A stretch of DNA of 64,000 nucleotides. It comes from JACOMS01 sp051252005 (lineage in GTDB: Bacteria; Pseudomonadota; Alphaproteobacteria; Caulobacterales; Maricaulaceae). Shown in pieces: positions 26,711 through 35,809 of the stretch (positions are counted from its first letter, which is position 1; every line of letters starts with the position of its first letter). A program made the translations under genes and the position numbers. Under the pieces are notes generated by a model. That model made no database searches. It saw only the letters and a program-made list of their open reading frames with translations, and was not told the origin of the DNA. The stretch lies in assembly GCA_051252005.1 (NCBI GenBank), contig JBPOEZ010000011.1, forward strand, positions 41,076 to 105,075, in the 5' to 3' direction.

Positions 26711-27471
26711 CAAAGCGCATTATTCCCTGCCTTGATGTCCGTGATGGCCGCGTTGTTAAAGGGGTCCAGTTCCGCAATCATGAAGATGTGGGCGGCATAT
26801 TGGACCTTGCTCTGCGTTACCGCGACGAAGGGGCAGACGAACTTGTATTTTACGACATCACGGCCAGTGTTGATGACCGCACGGTCAGCCCCGACTGGGT
26901 CAGCGCCGTATCACGCGCGATAGATATTCCTTTTTGCGTTGCTGGCGGCATTAAGACCGTCGAAGCCGCGGGCGCGCGTCTTGCGGCCGGCGCCGATAAA
27001 ATATCAATAAACTCACCTGCTCTTGCCAGGCCTGACCTTATAAATGACCTTTGTAAGGCTTTTGGGCAGCAATGCGTCGTCGTCGGAATTGATACGTTTG
27101 AAGATGCTGGGACTTACCGGGTAAAATCCCACACAGGCGACCCTGACAAGATGCGCGAAACAGGCCGCGAAACGATTGCTTGGGTCAAAGAAGCAACAGA
27201 GCGCGGAGCCGGCGAAATCGTGCTGAACTGCATGAACCAAGACGGCGTTCGCAAAGGCTATGACATCGATCAGCTATCAAAAGTTCGTAAAGTTTGTAGT
27301 GTTCCGTTAATCGCGTCTGGCGGTGCAGGCGAAACCGCTCACTTTGAAGACGTTTTTAAAACTGCGAATGTAGACGGCGCGCTTGCGGCGAGTGTCTTCC
27401 ATAAGTCTGTCATTGCTATTCCTGAACTCAAACGTGACTTGAAAGCCTCCGGCATAGAGATGAGAATATGA
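26704..27471 (+). CDS. hisF: Imidazole glycerol phosphate synthase, cyclase subunit
   Basis: The 255-residue TIM-barrel begins LTKRIIPCLDVRDGRVVKGVQF and has FYDITAS, VAGGIK, ADKISINSPA, LNCMNQDGVRKGYD and ASGGAGE, the HisF set with catalytic Asp in CLDV and NQDG. It makes IGP and AICAR with HisH. It starts with GTG 26704 inside the hisA end and overlaps hisIE by ATGA. Confidence 0.96.
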   Translation: MLTKRIIPCLDVRDGRVVKGVQFRNHEDVGGILDLALRYRDEGADELVFYDITASVDDRTVSPDWVSAVSRAIDIPFCVAGGIKTVEAAGARLAAGADKISINSPALARPDLINDLCKAFGQQCVVVGIDTFEDAGTYRVKSHTGDPDKMRETGRETIAWVKEATERGAGEIVLNCMNQDGVRKGYDIDQLSKVRKVCSVPLIASGGAGETAHFEDVFKTANVDGALAASVFHKSVIAIPELKRDLKASGIEMRI

Positions 27472-28064
27472 CAATAGATTTCGAAAAAGGCGGCGGACTT
27501 GTCCCTGCTATTGTTCAAGATAGCCGTACAGAGCAAGTGCTTATGCTCGGTTATATGAATGCTGAAAGCCTAGCTAAAACCCATGAAACAGGGCTAGTCA
27601 CCTTCTACAGTCGTTCGCGTAAAACGCTTTGGACGAAGGGCGAAACCAGCGGCAACACTCTCGCGCTTAATTCAATCACTTCGGACTGTGACAATGACAC
27701 CCTTCTCGTGCGAGCCATCCCTACAGGCCCGACATGCCACGAAGGCACAGTATCATGTTTTGGCGATAAAGGCCCAGAAGGCTTAGGTTTTTTAGCTTAT
27801 CTCGATACGCTTATTGAGGGCCGAAAAACTGCAGATCCTGACAGCTCATATACAGCAAAGTTACTGCAAGGCCCGCTAAGGCGCGCCGCGCAAAAGGTCG
27901 GCGAAGAAGGCGTGGAAACCGCGCTCGCCGCCGTAGCTGAAGCCGATGATAAGCTTATAAGCGAATCCGCAGATTTGATCTATCACTTGATTGTTTTATT
28001 GCGGGCAAAAAATTTAGACTTAACCGCCGTTATTGACGAATTAAAATCCCGCCACGGACAATAA
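27468..28064 (+). CDS. hisIE: Bifunctional phosphoribosyl-AMP cyclohydrolase / phosphoribosyl-ATP pyrophosphatase
   Basis: The 198-residue protein joins HisI (1-105: QVLMLGYMNAESL, TFYSRSRKTLWTKGETSGN, DCDNDTLLV) to HisE (about 115-198: RRAAQKVGEEGVETALAA, ADLIYHLIVLL). Steps 2 and 3 of the pathway are thereby fused, a common arrangement. A cysteine of the HisI zinc site is visible in GPTCHEGTVSCF. It lies 1 bp before thrC. Confidence 0.96.
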   Translation: MTIDFEKGGGLVPAIVQDSRTEQVLMLGYMNAESLAKTHETGLVTFYSRSRKTLWTKGETSGNTLALNSITSDCDNDTLLVRAIPTGPTCHEGTVSCFGDKGPEGLGFLAYLDTLIEGRKTADPDSSYTAKLLQGPLRRAAQKVGEEGVETALAAVAEADDKLISESADLIYHLIVLLRAKNLDLTAVIDELKSRHGQ

Positions 28065-28065
28065 A

Positions 28066-29412
28066 ATGAAATACCATTCCCACACCGATGAAAACATTCA
28101 AGCGCAGTTTAGCGATGCTCTCTTAGCCAGTCTGGCCCCAGATGGCGGGCTGTGGATGCCTAATGCTATCCCCCATTTTACCGAAGAACAAACGGCTGAA
28201 ATAGCGGCAAAGTCTTACGCGGATTGCGCGGCGCACCTTGCTCGCTATTTTGTCGACAAACGATTTAGCGATACTGACCTTATCAACATATGTCGGGACG
28301 CTTACGATTTCCCGCTCCCGCTACGCACTCTGGGCGGGATATATCTTGACGCAGCAACCCCTGAACCGGCTTCAGAATACATTCTCGAGCTTTTTCATGG
28401 CCCAACGTTGGCCTTTAAAGATTTTGCCGCGCGCTTTATGGGCCGCGCCGCAAGCCACATTCTGTCCGAAACGGGGGAAACCCGAACAATTCTCGTGGCG
28501 ACATCCGGCGACACTGGCGGCGCGATTGGCGATGCCTTTTTAGACCAAGACGGTATTGAAGTCGTCATTCTATTCCCTAAAGGCGGCGTTAGCCGCGTAC
28601 AGGAGCAGCAGCTCACAACCATTGGAGGCGGAAATGCGAATATCAAAGCTATCGCGATTGAAGGCACGTTTGATGACTGTCAGCAACTCGTAAAAGACGC
28701 GTTTGCCGATGAGGCTTTATCTAAGAAACATAACCTCATGTCCGCCAATTCCATCAATGTTGGCCGTGTGATTCCGCAAAGCTTTTACTATTTTTGGACG
28801 AGTCTGCAAATTAAGGCAGCTCACCCAGGACTACCCATTGTGTACTCTATTCCGTCGGGCAATCTCGGCAACCTAACGGGCGGCTTGATTGCGAAAAAGA
28901 TGGGCGCGCCGATCGACAGATTTGTCATAGGCAACAATGCGAATGACCCATTCGTCGATTACCTGAAAACAGGTGAGTACTCACCGCGTCCTTCTCAAGC
29001 GACGTTGTCGAACGCTATGGATATTGGACGCCCAAACAACTTCCCTCGTATTTTAGATCTTTTCAACAAAAAGCACAGCGCCGTTGAAGACGTTTGTTGG
29101 GGCGCTTCGTTTACAGACGAAGAAACAGAAGCGCATATGCGCCGCATCCATTCCTATACAGGCTACGCCATGTGCCCTCATACCGCCGTCGGGCATTTGG
29201 CTATGGAGGCATTTTCTCAGGACATAAACAGTGATTTTATCAAGGTCACAGTTTCTACAGCGCATCCGTCAAAATTCCAAGATGATGTCGAGCGCATCCT
29301 CGAAACATCACTAAAAATGCCAAAAGCTCTAGAATCCGCCTTTAAACACGAAAAAAACGTACATTACATGACGCCAACCCTTGACGCGCTATCTGATTAT
29401 TTGGGACAATAA
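28066..29412 (+). CDS. thrC: Threonine synthase
   Basis: The 448-residue PLP enzyme has the lysine in PTLAFKDFAARFMGR, ATSGDTGGAI, SANSINVGRVIPQSFYYF and PSGNLGNLTGGL. It converts phosphohomoserine to threonine. This is the longer class of threonine synthase, with N-terminal YHSHTDENIQAQFSDALL and LAPDGGLWMP. Placement directly after hisIE (1 bp) puts histidine and threonine synthesis on one transcript. No thrB or hom is in the window. Confidence 0.96.
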   Translation: MKYHSHTDENIQAQFSDALLASLAPDGGLWMPNAIPHFTEEQTAEIAAKSYADCAAHLARYFVDKRFSDTDLINICRDAYDFPLPLRTLGGIYLDAATPEPASEYILELFHGPTLAFKDFAARFMGRAASHILSETGETRTILVATSGDTGGAIGDAFLDQDGIEVVILFPKGGVSRVQEQQLTTIGGGNANIKAIAIEGTFDDCQQLVKDAFADEALSKKHNLMSANSINVGRVIPQSFYYFWTSLQIKAAHPGLPIVYSIPSGNLGNLTGGLIAKKMGAPIDRFVIGNNANDPFVDYLKTGEYSPRPSQATLSNAMDIGRPNNFPRILDLFNKKHSAVEDVCWGASFTDEETEAHMRRIHSYTGYAMCPHTAVGHLAMEAFSQDINSDFIKVTVSTAHPSKFQDDVERILETSLKMPKALESAFKHEKNVHYMTPTLDALSDYLGQ

Positions 29413-29417
29413 GAGTT

Positions 29418-30062
29418 ATGAAATTATCTTCAAAACAATTCCTCGCCAAGCTAAACGGCGGTGAGCTTAAGCTCGCATTTGTCGGTATGTCCAATATCGG
29501 TAAGAGCTTTCTAGCCCGTAAAATCGCAAAAGCTTATGATATGAACCTCATCGAGGTTGATAAAATGATCTGGGAGTCTCTTGGCTTTGACACAATGGAC
29601 GACTTTGCTGACTGGCAGGGGCACCCCTACGAAGAAGACTACAAAGAACGCGAAAAAGAGCTCATAGAGCTAGAAGGCAATGCCACAGGCAAGGCCATAG
29701 ATAACGCGGCAGGCAACAGCCTTCTCGATACGACGGGTAGCGTCATTTATGTAGATCCGGCCATCCGCCGAAACATAAAAGAAAACTTTTATGTCGTTCA
29801 CATCAAGGCGGAAACGTCTGATTTAGAGCGCTTGAAATGGGAATATTTCGACAATCCCAAGCCGCTTATATGGCGCAATCAGTACAAGCCTCGTAGAGAC
29901 CTCACAGACCGTGAAAACATATTTGAATGTTACCCGAAACTACTTATGTCTCGGGCAAAAGAATATGCTCCTATGGCTGATGCCACAATTACATCACGGG
30001 TTGCCTTAGATGAAGATCTCACGGCTGAAGAAGTCATTATGATGTTAAAGCCGCCTCGTTAG
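29418..30062 (+). CDS. P-loop protein, shikimate-kinase-like, function unknown
   Basis: The 214-residue protein has a Walker A motif GMSNIGKS (23-30) followed by LARKIAKAYDMNLIEVDKMI with Asp48, the layout of the shikimate/gluconate kinase type of P-loop fold. Later EKELIELEGNATGKAIDNA resembles their substrate-site region, but the AroK arginine/glycine motifs are absent. A small-molecule kinase is likely, with unknown substrate. It lies 5 bp after thrC and is the last gene of the his-thr operon, so a link to amino-acid metabolism is possible but unproven. Confidence 0.72.
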   Translation: MKLSSKQFLAKLNGGELKLAFVGMSNIGKSFLARKIAKAYDMNLIEVDKMIWESLGFDTMDDFADWQGHPYEEDYKEREKELIELEGNATGKAIDNAAGNSLLDTTGSVIYVDPAIRRNIKENFYVVHIKAETSDLERLKWEYFDNPKPLIWRNQYKPRRDLTDRENIFECYPKLLMSRAKEYAPMADATITSRVALDEDLTAEEVIMMLKPPR

Positions 30063-30101
30063 CGGCCTCTACTTTCCAATGTGCAATTCCAAAGGCGGCG
30101 T

Positions 30102-30123
30102 AACCCGGCATTTACGCCGGGTT
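30102..30123. terminator. Hairpin between convergent his-thr operon and M1 peptidase gene
   Basis: AACCCGGC (30102-30109) pairs perfectly with GCCGGGTT (30116-30123) around a 6-base loop, with TTAAAATT following on the plus strand. The peptidase stop codon lies in the loop. It probably terminates the his-thr operon and perhaps both directions; the T run is short. An overlapping alternative pairing, GGCGTAA with TTACGCC, is also visible. Confidence 0.55.
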
Positions 30124-32031
30124 TAAAATTGCGTCGATCCTACGCTGAGCAATTGGGTGATAGCCAGCTCGCGCATTCGCATAGACCTTTTTCGCCCATA
30201 CTAGCCCCTCTTCCGTTCCCGCAAGGTTGCCATATAGACGGTAAATGAATTTACCGCGGCCAACACTCATCAAAAACTTCTCAAGCTCAGGGTTTGCCGC
30301 AGCGTATCCGCCTTTGATCGTTTGCATATACCAAGCGAAGGCCGTTTCGGCATTCTGAGTACCGGACAGTTTAAACACACGGTCAAGCTCTGCGAACTGC
30401 GCTTGCGTAAGACCTTCTGGCAATCCATTCAAAAAATGAAGCCATTCATGAGTAGACCAATTTGCTGTCTGAATGCCAGACACGGTTATTGCGCCGCGTT
30501 GCCAGGCCTGTGACTGACCTTCAACTTTGTTAAACGCATCAGACTGAGGTTTTTTAGCAGTCGCAGGAAGCCCCGGCTCATAGATCCATTCTTTGAGTTC
30601 AGCTTTTGTCAAAGCGTCAGGGAATTTCACGTGCAGCTCATCATGCAAATATTTAATGAAATCTTCGGTCGTGATGCTTTGGAAAGCAAAATGATCGAAG
30701 TAGCCTTTCAAAAATGCATCGAAGTTATCACGGCCAAAACGCTCTTCAAGAAACATCAAGAAGAACTGCCCCTTAACATAAGCGACTTGTGAGAACGCAT
30801 CATCCGTATGAGCAATGTTAGCCGGGAGTTTTAACTGTGTCAGTTCTGGCCGCGACGCATTAGCAATATCGCGCTTGAGGTCTTCAAGCCCGAGAGCTTG
30901 CTCCATGACGGCCCGTCCTTCGCCGTAAAGATCTTCCATGACGCGGTTTTCAACATAAGATGTGAAGCCTTCATTGAGCCAAGCATCCCGCCACGTCGAA
31001 TTCGTTACAAGGTTACCAGACCAACTGTGCGCTAGTTCGTGCGCCACAACATTAGTTAGACTTTTATCGCCAGCAATCAAAGTTGGTGTCATAAATGACA
31101 GGCGTGGATTTTCCATGCCGCCAAATGGGAAACTCGGCGGGAGAACGATCAAATCATAACGTCCCCAGCGATACGGTCCGTATAGCCGCGCGTTCGCTTC
31201 TTCCATCAAAGGTGTCTCGGAGAACTCTTCGACGGAAGCGTCCAGAATGTATTGTTCGGAATAAACGCCTATATGATCATTGATCGGTTTGAAGTTTATG
31301 TCTCCCGCGGCAATAGCCAGTAAATACGCCGGAATAGGTTGCGGCATAGAGAAACTATATTCGCCGTCACGGGGGGTATACGGATCTTGCTCGGCGCTCA
31401 TAAGAGCCAGAAGCTCGGGCGGAGTGCGCAGGGTCGCCGTGTAGGTCAAACGCACGGCTGGCGTGTCCTGAATAGGTACCATAGTCCGTGCATTGATGGC
31501 TTGAGCTTGCGAGAAAAGGTATGGATATTTCTTGCCGGCGGTTTGTTCTGGAGATAGCCACTGTAAACCTTCCGCCTCGGGGCTTGTCTGGTAATCAATC
31601 ATGACTTGATCAGCGCCGTCCACCAATTTAATTGTCAGTTTTTGCCCAAGAACGGGATCGTCTGCGCCAAGCGTATAATCAGCGTCTTCCCACGTATCGC
31701 CCGTATGGATTTCAATCGACCGAATGGTGAGGTCCTTTGTATCAAGCACCAGAGTTTCAGCCTCTGCCGTCACTTTTTTGAAGTCGAGCGTGGCGACACC
31801 CGATAAGATTTTTTCATCAAAGTTTACATCTAGATTTAGATCAAGATGCGTGACCACAGCTTCAAGGTAATTTGCGTATGAAAACTTATCTAGTGAAACG
31901 ACGCGCTGCATAGGGGGAACAGCCGAGACCGTCTCTTTGCTTGAATCTTTTACTGATTTTGAAGGTCCTGTCGAACACGCTGCAAGAGAGATGATTATCA
32001 CCGCAGTGGCGGCTGATGCTAAAAGTTTCAT
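30112..32031 (-). CDS. M1-family zinc aminopeptidase (lipoprotein)
   Basis: The 639-residue protein has a lipoprotein signal (lipobox LAAC). The M1 catalytic region includes GGMENPRLSF (exopeptidase motif GxMEN) and the zinc site HELAHSW...NEGF (HExxH-x18-E). The C-terminal helical domain and overall size resemble the leukotriene A4 hydrolase branch. It trims N-terminal residues from peptides, here probably in the periplasm. It is transcribed alone, 30 bp beyond der. Confidence 0.93.
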   Translation of the reverse strand: MKLLASAATAVIIISLAACSTGPSKSVKDSSKETVSAVPPMQRVVSLDKFSYANYLEAVVTHLDLNLDVNFDEKILSGVATLDFKKVTAEAETLVLDTKDLTIRSIEIHTGDTWEDADYTLGADDPVLGQKLTIKLVDGADQVMIDYQTSPEAEGLQWLSPEQTAGKKYPYLFSQAQAINARTMVPIQDTPAVRLTYTATLRTPPELLALMSAEQDPYTPRDGEYSFSMPQPIPAYLLAIAAGDINFKPINDHIGVYSEQYILDASVEEFSETPLMEEANARLYGPYRWGRYDLIVLPPSFPFGGMENPRLSFMTPTLIAGDKSLTNVVAHELAHSWSGNLVTNSTWRDAWLNEGFTSYVENRVMEDLYGEGRAVMEQALGLEDLKRDIANASRPELTQLKLPANIAHTDDAFSQVAYVKGQFFLMFLEERFGRDNFDAFLKGYFDHFAFQSITTEDFIKYLHDELHVKFPDALTKAELKEWIYEPGLPATAKKPQSDAFNKVEGQSQAWQRGAITVSGIQTANWSTHEWLHFLNGLPEGLTQAQFAELDRVFKLSGTQNAETAFAWYMQTIKGGYAAANPELEKFLMSVGRGKFIYRLYGNLAGTEEGLVWAKKVYANARAGYHPIAQRRIDAILNPA

Positions 32032-32061
32032 TTAAGTCTCCTTCAAATATTTTCGTAACGC

Positions 32062-33477
32062 TTAATGTATGTTCCTAGTTGTTTTATCATCATACGGATT
32101 TTGGTCCGCACGGACGAAGAGCCGAATAGGAATGCCCGGTAAGTCAAAATCTTCCCGCAAGCCATTGATAAGGTATCGTTTATAGCTTTCCGGAATACTT
32201 GTGGCCCGTGAACACTTCAAAATGAATGTTGGCGGGCGTGTCTTAGTTTGGCTGATATATTTAGGCCTAACATGTCGACCATTTACAGCTGGCGGAGGAT
32301 GGCGGACAATTTTCTCGCTAAGCCACTCGTTCAAATCAGCCGTTTTTATTTTCGCGCTCCAGTCAATTTGGACACGCTCAATAGATGGCAACAGGCGATC
32401 TACGCTTTTGCCCGTCAGTCCAGAAAACATAACCACGGGAATACCTTTAACTTGAGGTAAAAGCCGAAGGGCCTTTTCACGCAATATTTTGGCCATTTCG
32501 GATTTATTTTCGACAAGGTCCCACTTGGTAACGCCAATAACCATGGCGCGCCCTTCCCGCTCACACAACGCCGCGATTTGCATGTCTTGTTTATCAAACG
32601 GCTTGGTAGCGTCCATTAACAGAACAACGACTTGCGCGAACTTAATTGCGCGCAAACTCTCAGCCACAGACATTTTTTCCAACGTTTCTTGAACTTTGGC
32701 CTTCTTCCGCATGCCCGCCGTATCGTGGAATTGAACGCGGCGTCCCTGCCACATAAAGTCAATCGTGATTGCGTCGCGCGTAACACCGGCTTCAGGCCCC
32801 GTCAAAAGACGGTCTTGCCCGATCAGCGTATTAATAAGCGTGGATTTACCGGCATTAGGACGTCCGACAATAGCGATCCGAACTGGCGCGTCTGTGCGGT
32901 CAATGTCGTCATCAACTGGCTGCAAATCGACATCCCGCAAGGCCATGTCCATAGCATCATCAAGTTCGTACATACCGATATTATGCTCTGCTGCGACTTC
33001 GATGGGATCGCCAAGACCAAGGGTATAGCCTTCAGTAATCCCTACATCCGATGCGCTAGATTCGCATTTGTTAGCAACAAGAACAACGGCTTTGCCAGAT
33101 TTGCGTACGAATTGAGCAAATATACGGTCTAAAGTCGTTACGCCAATACGGGCGTCATATACAAACAGACACACATCGGCTTCAAGCACGGCCGCCTCAG
33201 TTTGAGCTCGCATTTTGGCTTCTAGCTTTTCAGTGCCCTTTTCATTCTCAAAACCCGCCGTATCCATGAGCAAAAGCTCACGCCCCCGCAAGCGCCCCAT
33301 AGCTTCGCGGCGATCTCGGGTAACGCCCGGTGTATCGTTGACAATCGCAAGCTTCTTACCCGCCATACGATTAAAAAGTGTGGATTTGCCAACATTAGGT
33401 CGCCCGACAATCGCAACCTTCGCAGGACGAGCGGAATTTTCGTCCGTTTCCGGATCAAATGTCTCTATCTCGTCCAT
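32062..33477 (-). CDS. der: Ribosome-assembly GTPase Der (EngA)
   Basis: The 471-residue protein has two GTPase domains, each with GRPNVGKST or GRPNAGKST, DTAG, and NKCE or TKWD, followed by a KH-like C-terminal domain with RPKYISQTKTRPPTFILKCS. Der is needed for 50S assembly. The unusual tandem-G layout is diagnostic. It lies 8 bp downstream of bamB, part of the panB-YfgM-BamB-Der neighbourhood. Confidence 0.97.
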   Translation of the reverse strand: MDEIETFDPETDENSARPAKVAIVGRPNVGKSTLFNRMAGKKLAIVNDTPGVTRDRREAMGRLRGRELLLMDTAGFENEKGTEKLEAKMRAQTEAAVLEADVCLFVYDARIGVTTLDRIFAQFVRKSGKAVVLVANKCESSASDVGITEGYTLGLGDPIEVAAEHNIGMYELDDAMDMALRDVDLQPVDDDIDRTDAPVRIAIVGRPNAGKSTLINTLIGQDRLLTGPEAGVTRDAITIDFMWQGRRVQFHDTAGMRKKAKVQETLEKMSVAESLRAIKFAQVVVLLMDATKPFDKQDMQIAALCEREGRAMVIGVTKWDLVENKSEMAKILREKALRLLPQVKGIPVVMFSGLTGKSVDRLLPSIERVQIDWSAKIKTADLNEWLSEKIVRHPPPAVNGRHVRPKYISQTKTRPPTFILKCSRATSIPESYKRYLINGLREDFDLPGIPIRLFVRADQNPYDDKTTRNIH

Positions 33478-33485
33478 AATGGATC

Positions 33486-34955
33486 CTATCGCAAAGCGAT
33501 CAGCTTTGCCTTATCGTTGATAATATATACGGTTTCGTTTGCAATTACAGGGGGTACAAAGACAGGATCTCCGACTTTAAATGTGCGAGTAATAGCGCCG
33601 TTATAAGGGTTTATTTCGACGCCCTCTCCCCGCGATGAAACCGTCAAAAGACGTCCGCCAGCCATGATCGGACCGGCCCAAGCAATACGAGTTTTTCTCT
33701 TCTCTTCATTCTTGAACGATTGAAGCTGTTGAAGCCAAACCACAGCACCGGTGAGTTTAGACATGCAAACCACTTGGCCCTCAGTTGTTACAGAATAGAC
33801 GAAGTCACCAGCAATCCATGGAAATCCGAGCGTACCGGCAGGTTGAGACCAAATTCGCTGCCCTGTACGCAAATCGAAGGCACTCATGACGCCGCTTTGC
33901 GCTGAAGCTATGACGTAGCCGTCAGCGATAACGGGCCCGGAGGCAATATCATTAAGTGAAGACAAAGGCGTAAGACGTCCAGACGATGATAGAGCATCTT
34001 GCCATAAAACGCCGCCATTTTGTACGCGTAGCGCGACAAGTTCGCCAGAAGCAAAGGGCGCAATCACAACATCGTCAATCACGGCTGGACTAGGCGCCGT
34101 TAGCATACGCGCGCTTTCCACGATGCCCTGATAAGTCCAAAGAACATCGCCTGTATTCGCATCAACTGCAAAAAGCTCATTATCATCAGAAACCGCAAAC
34201 AATCGTCCGCCCGAAACCTTAGGGGCAGAATGCATAGGCGTCGGTAAGCGCTTGCGCCAGACTTCGGCGCCCGTTTGCGCGTCCAAAGCTTTGATAAGGC
34301 CTAGACCGGAGGTCACATAGATTTTTCCATCTGCAAAGGCGACGCCGCCGCCAACAGACTCTTTGTCTTTACCACCGGAATCGCCGGCTGCGAGCGGATT
34401 GGTAATCCGTTCAAAAATCCCTGATTTGCCTTCGCGGGTTTTCCCCTTGAGCTTCACAGAAAGCTTGTGTTCCCAAATTTCAGAAGCAGTCCCAGCATCA
34501 ATAGCTCTGACGGTGTTATCGGCATCCATAACAAAGATACGTCCGCCAGCAACCACGGGCGGTGATAAAACGCGTCCTTTACGCGATGAACCTTTACCAA
34601 CGTCTTTCGACCATAATTTTGCGAGACTACCGCGAGCTTCCGTACGCTGCATAACGTGTGTCTGGTTCCCGCCAACCTGAGGCCAATCCGTGTTAATATA
34701 AGCCTCAGGTAACACCACGCTATCAGGCACCACGTCTTCTGCAACTTGCAAAGTTTCATCCAAAGAGAGGAGCGAAATACGGTCATCTTTACCAGCGACT
34801 TCGCCTTGAGCCGCCTTTTTTTGCTCTTCCGACTTATCAAATGGATTAATACTACCGACAGCATCGCCAATACCGCCGAGCGTGGAGCAACCGCCCAGTA
34901 AATAGACGCTAACGAGTGATAGACCTAAAAGGCGCTTTGCGGCGTTACGGCTCAT
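33486..34955 (-). CDS. bamB: Outer-membrane assembly lipoprotein BamB (PQQ-like propeller)
   Basis: The 489-residue protein starts with a lipoprotein signal ending in lipobox LGGC and has a series of PQQ-type repeats such as VVAGGRIFVMDADNTVRAID, FADGKIYVTSGLGLIKALDA and LFAVSDDNELFAVDANTG. This is BamB of the beta-barrel assembly machine. It begins 11 bp inside the upstream YfgM-like gene and precedes der, the usual alphaproteobacterial order. The N-terminal 130 residues before the propeller are longer than in E. coli. Confidence 0.92.
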   Translation of the reverse strand: MSRNAAKRLLGLSLVSVYLLGGCSTLGGIGDAVGSINPFDKSEEQKKAAQGEVAGKDDRISLLSLDETLQVAEDVVPDSVVLPEAYINTDWPQVGGNQTHVMQRTEARGSLAKLWSKDVGKGSSRKGRVLSPPVVAGGRIFVMDADNTVRAIDAGTASEIWEHKLSVKLKGKTREGKSGIFERITNPLAAGDSGGKDKESVGGGVAFADGKIYVTSGLGLIKALDAQTGAEVWRKRLPTPMHSAPKVSGGRLFAVSDDNELFAVDANTGDVLWTYQGIVESARMLTAPSPAVIDDVVIAPFASGELVALRVQNGGVLWQDALSSSGRLTPLSSLNDIASGPVIADGYVIASAQSGVMSAFDLRTGQRIWSQPAGTLGFPWIAGDFVYSVTTEGQVVCMSKLTGAVVWLQQLQSFKNEEKRKTRIAWAGPIMAGGRLLTVSSRGEGVEINPYNGAITRTFKVGDPVFVPPVIANETVYIINDKAKLIALR

Positions 34956-35694
34956 CTGTGGTCTCCGTGGGATCAGGTGTGCTCACCGCTTCATCAGCGG
35001 GAATTTCTGGGTTAACGGGCGTTGCCGCCGGAATGTCTTCCGCACCAATTGACGCGACGGTCATAAGGTCAAGATATTGTTTGGAGCGCTGTTGAATAGA
35101 CTCTGGCACGCCGGGAATTGTGTTTAGGTAGGAAAACTGCTGCCGCGCGGCGCTATTGTCACCCATCTCTTTGTAGGCGAATCCAAGAAGTTCGCGCGCC
35201 AAATACTCATAAGGTTGCTCTTTTTCAGCAAGCGGTGCGGCGCGCGTGGCAACATCGGCGTACTCGCCCTTGTCAGACAATATGTAAGCAGCCTTAATTT
35301 GCGCTAATTGTGCGTGCCGCGACGTTTCAAAAGTTTGCGCAGCCTGATCAAGTAAAGACACAGCTTTGGCTGTGTTACCTTTATCAAGCTCTAGCTCAGC
35401 GGTTCGCATAAGCGCTAAGCCAGCATAACCACTCGGCGCCTTTTCTGAAATTGCCATAAATGATTTCGTAGCGGCGGCGACATCACCGGACGTTGCAAGC
35501 TCAGAGGCTGCAATATAACTCGCAGACGTCATACGAGCTTTCTTGCTATGCTGTGCTTTATTCCACTCCATAAAGCCAGCTCCAGCAATGACAGCGACGA
35601 TGCCAGCCAATGCGAATGGGCCGTACTTTTTAAGCCAGCGATTATAATCATCTTTACGAAGCTCTTCTTGAACCTCAGAAATAAAATCGACCAC
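34945..35694 (-). CDS. YfgM-like TPR protein, membrane-anchored
   Basis: The 249-residue protein has a cytoplasmic N-terminus with EVQEELRKDDYNRWLKKYG, one membrane helix (about 24-42) and TPR-type repeats (about 65-200) such as GYAGLALMRTAELELDKGNTAKAVSLL. It resembles YfgM/DUF2659 proteins, which assist periplasmic chaperone traffic near the Sec translocon. The tail is proline- and threonine-rich. Its 3' end overlaps bamB by 11 bp, suggesting coupled expression. Confidence 0.85.
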   Translation of the reverse strand: MVDFISEVQEELRKDDYNRWLKKYGPFALAGIVAVIAGAGFMEWNKAQHSKKARMTSASYIAASELATSGDVAAATKSFMAISEKAPSGYAGLALMRTAELELDKGNTAKAVSLLDQAAQTFETSRHAQLAQIKAAYILSDKGEYADVATRAAPLAEKEQPYEYLARELLGFAYKEMGDNSAARQQFSYLNTIPGVPESIQQRSKQYLDLMTVASIGAEDIPAATPVNPEIPADEAVSTPDPTETTDEP

Positions 35695-35809
35695 GTTGGG
35701 AATCCTGAATTAGCGCCGAGCTGACTCGATCATGAAATTTTCGCGCAACCTATCGCCTAGTGCTGCCATTCGCAACACCTAACGGCATGACGAAGTAGAC
35801 AGGTTTGCG

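Noticed and set aside
32632..33132. 166-codon plus-strand frame
   Set aside because: Antisense to der, whose motifs are complete.
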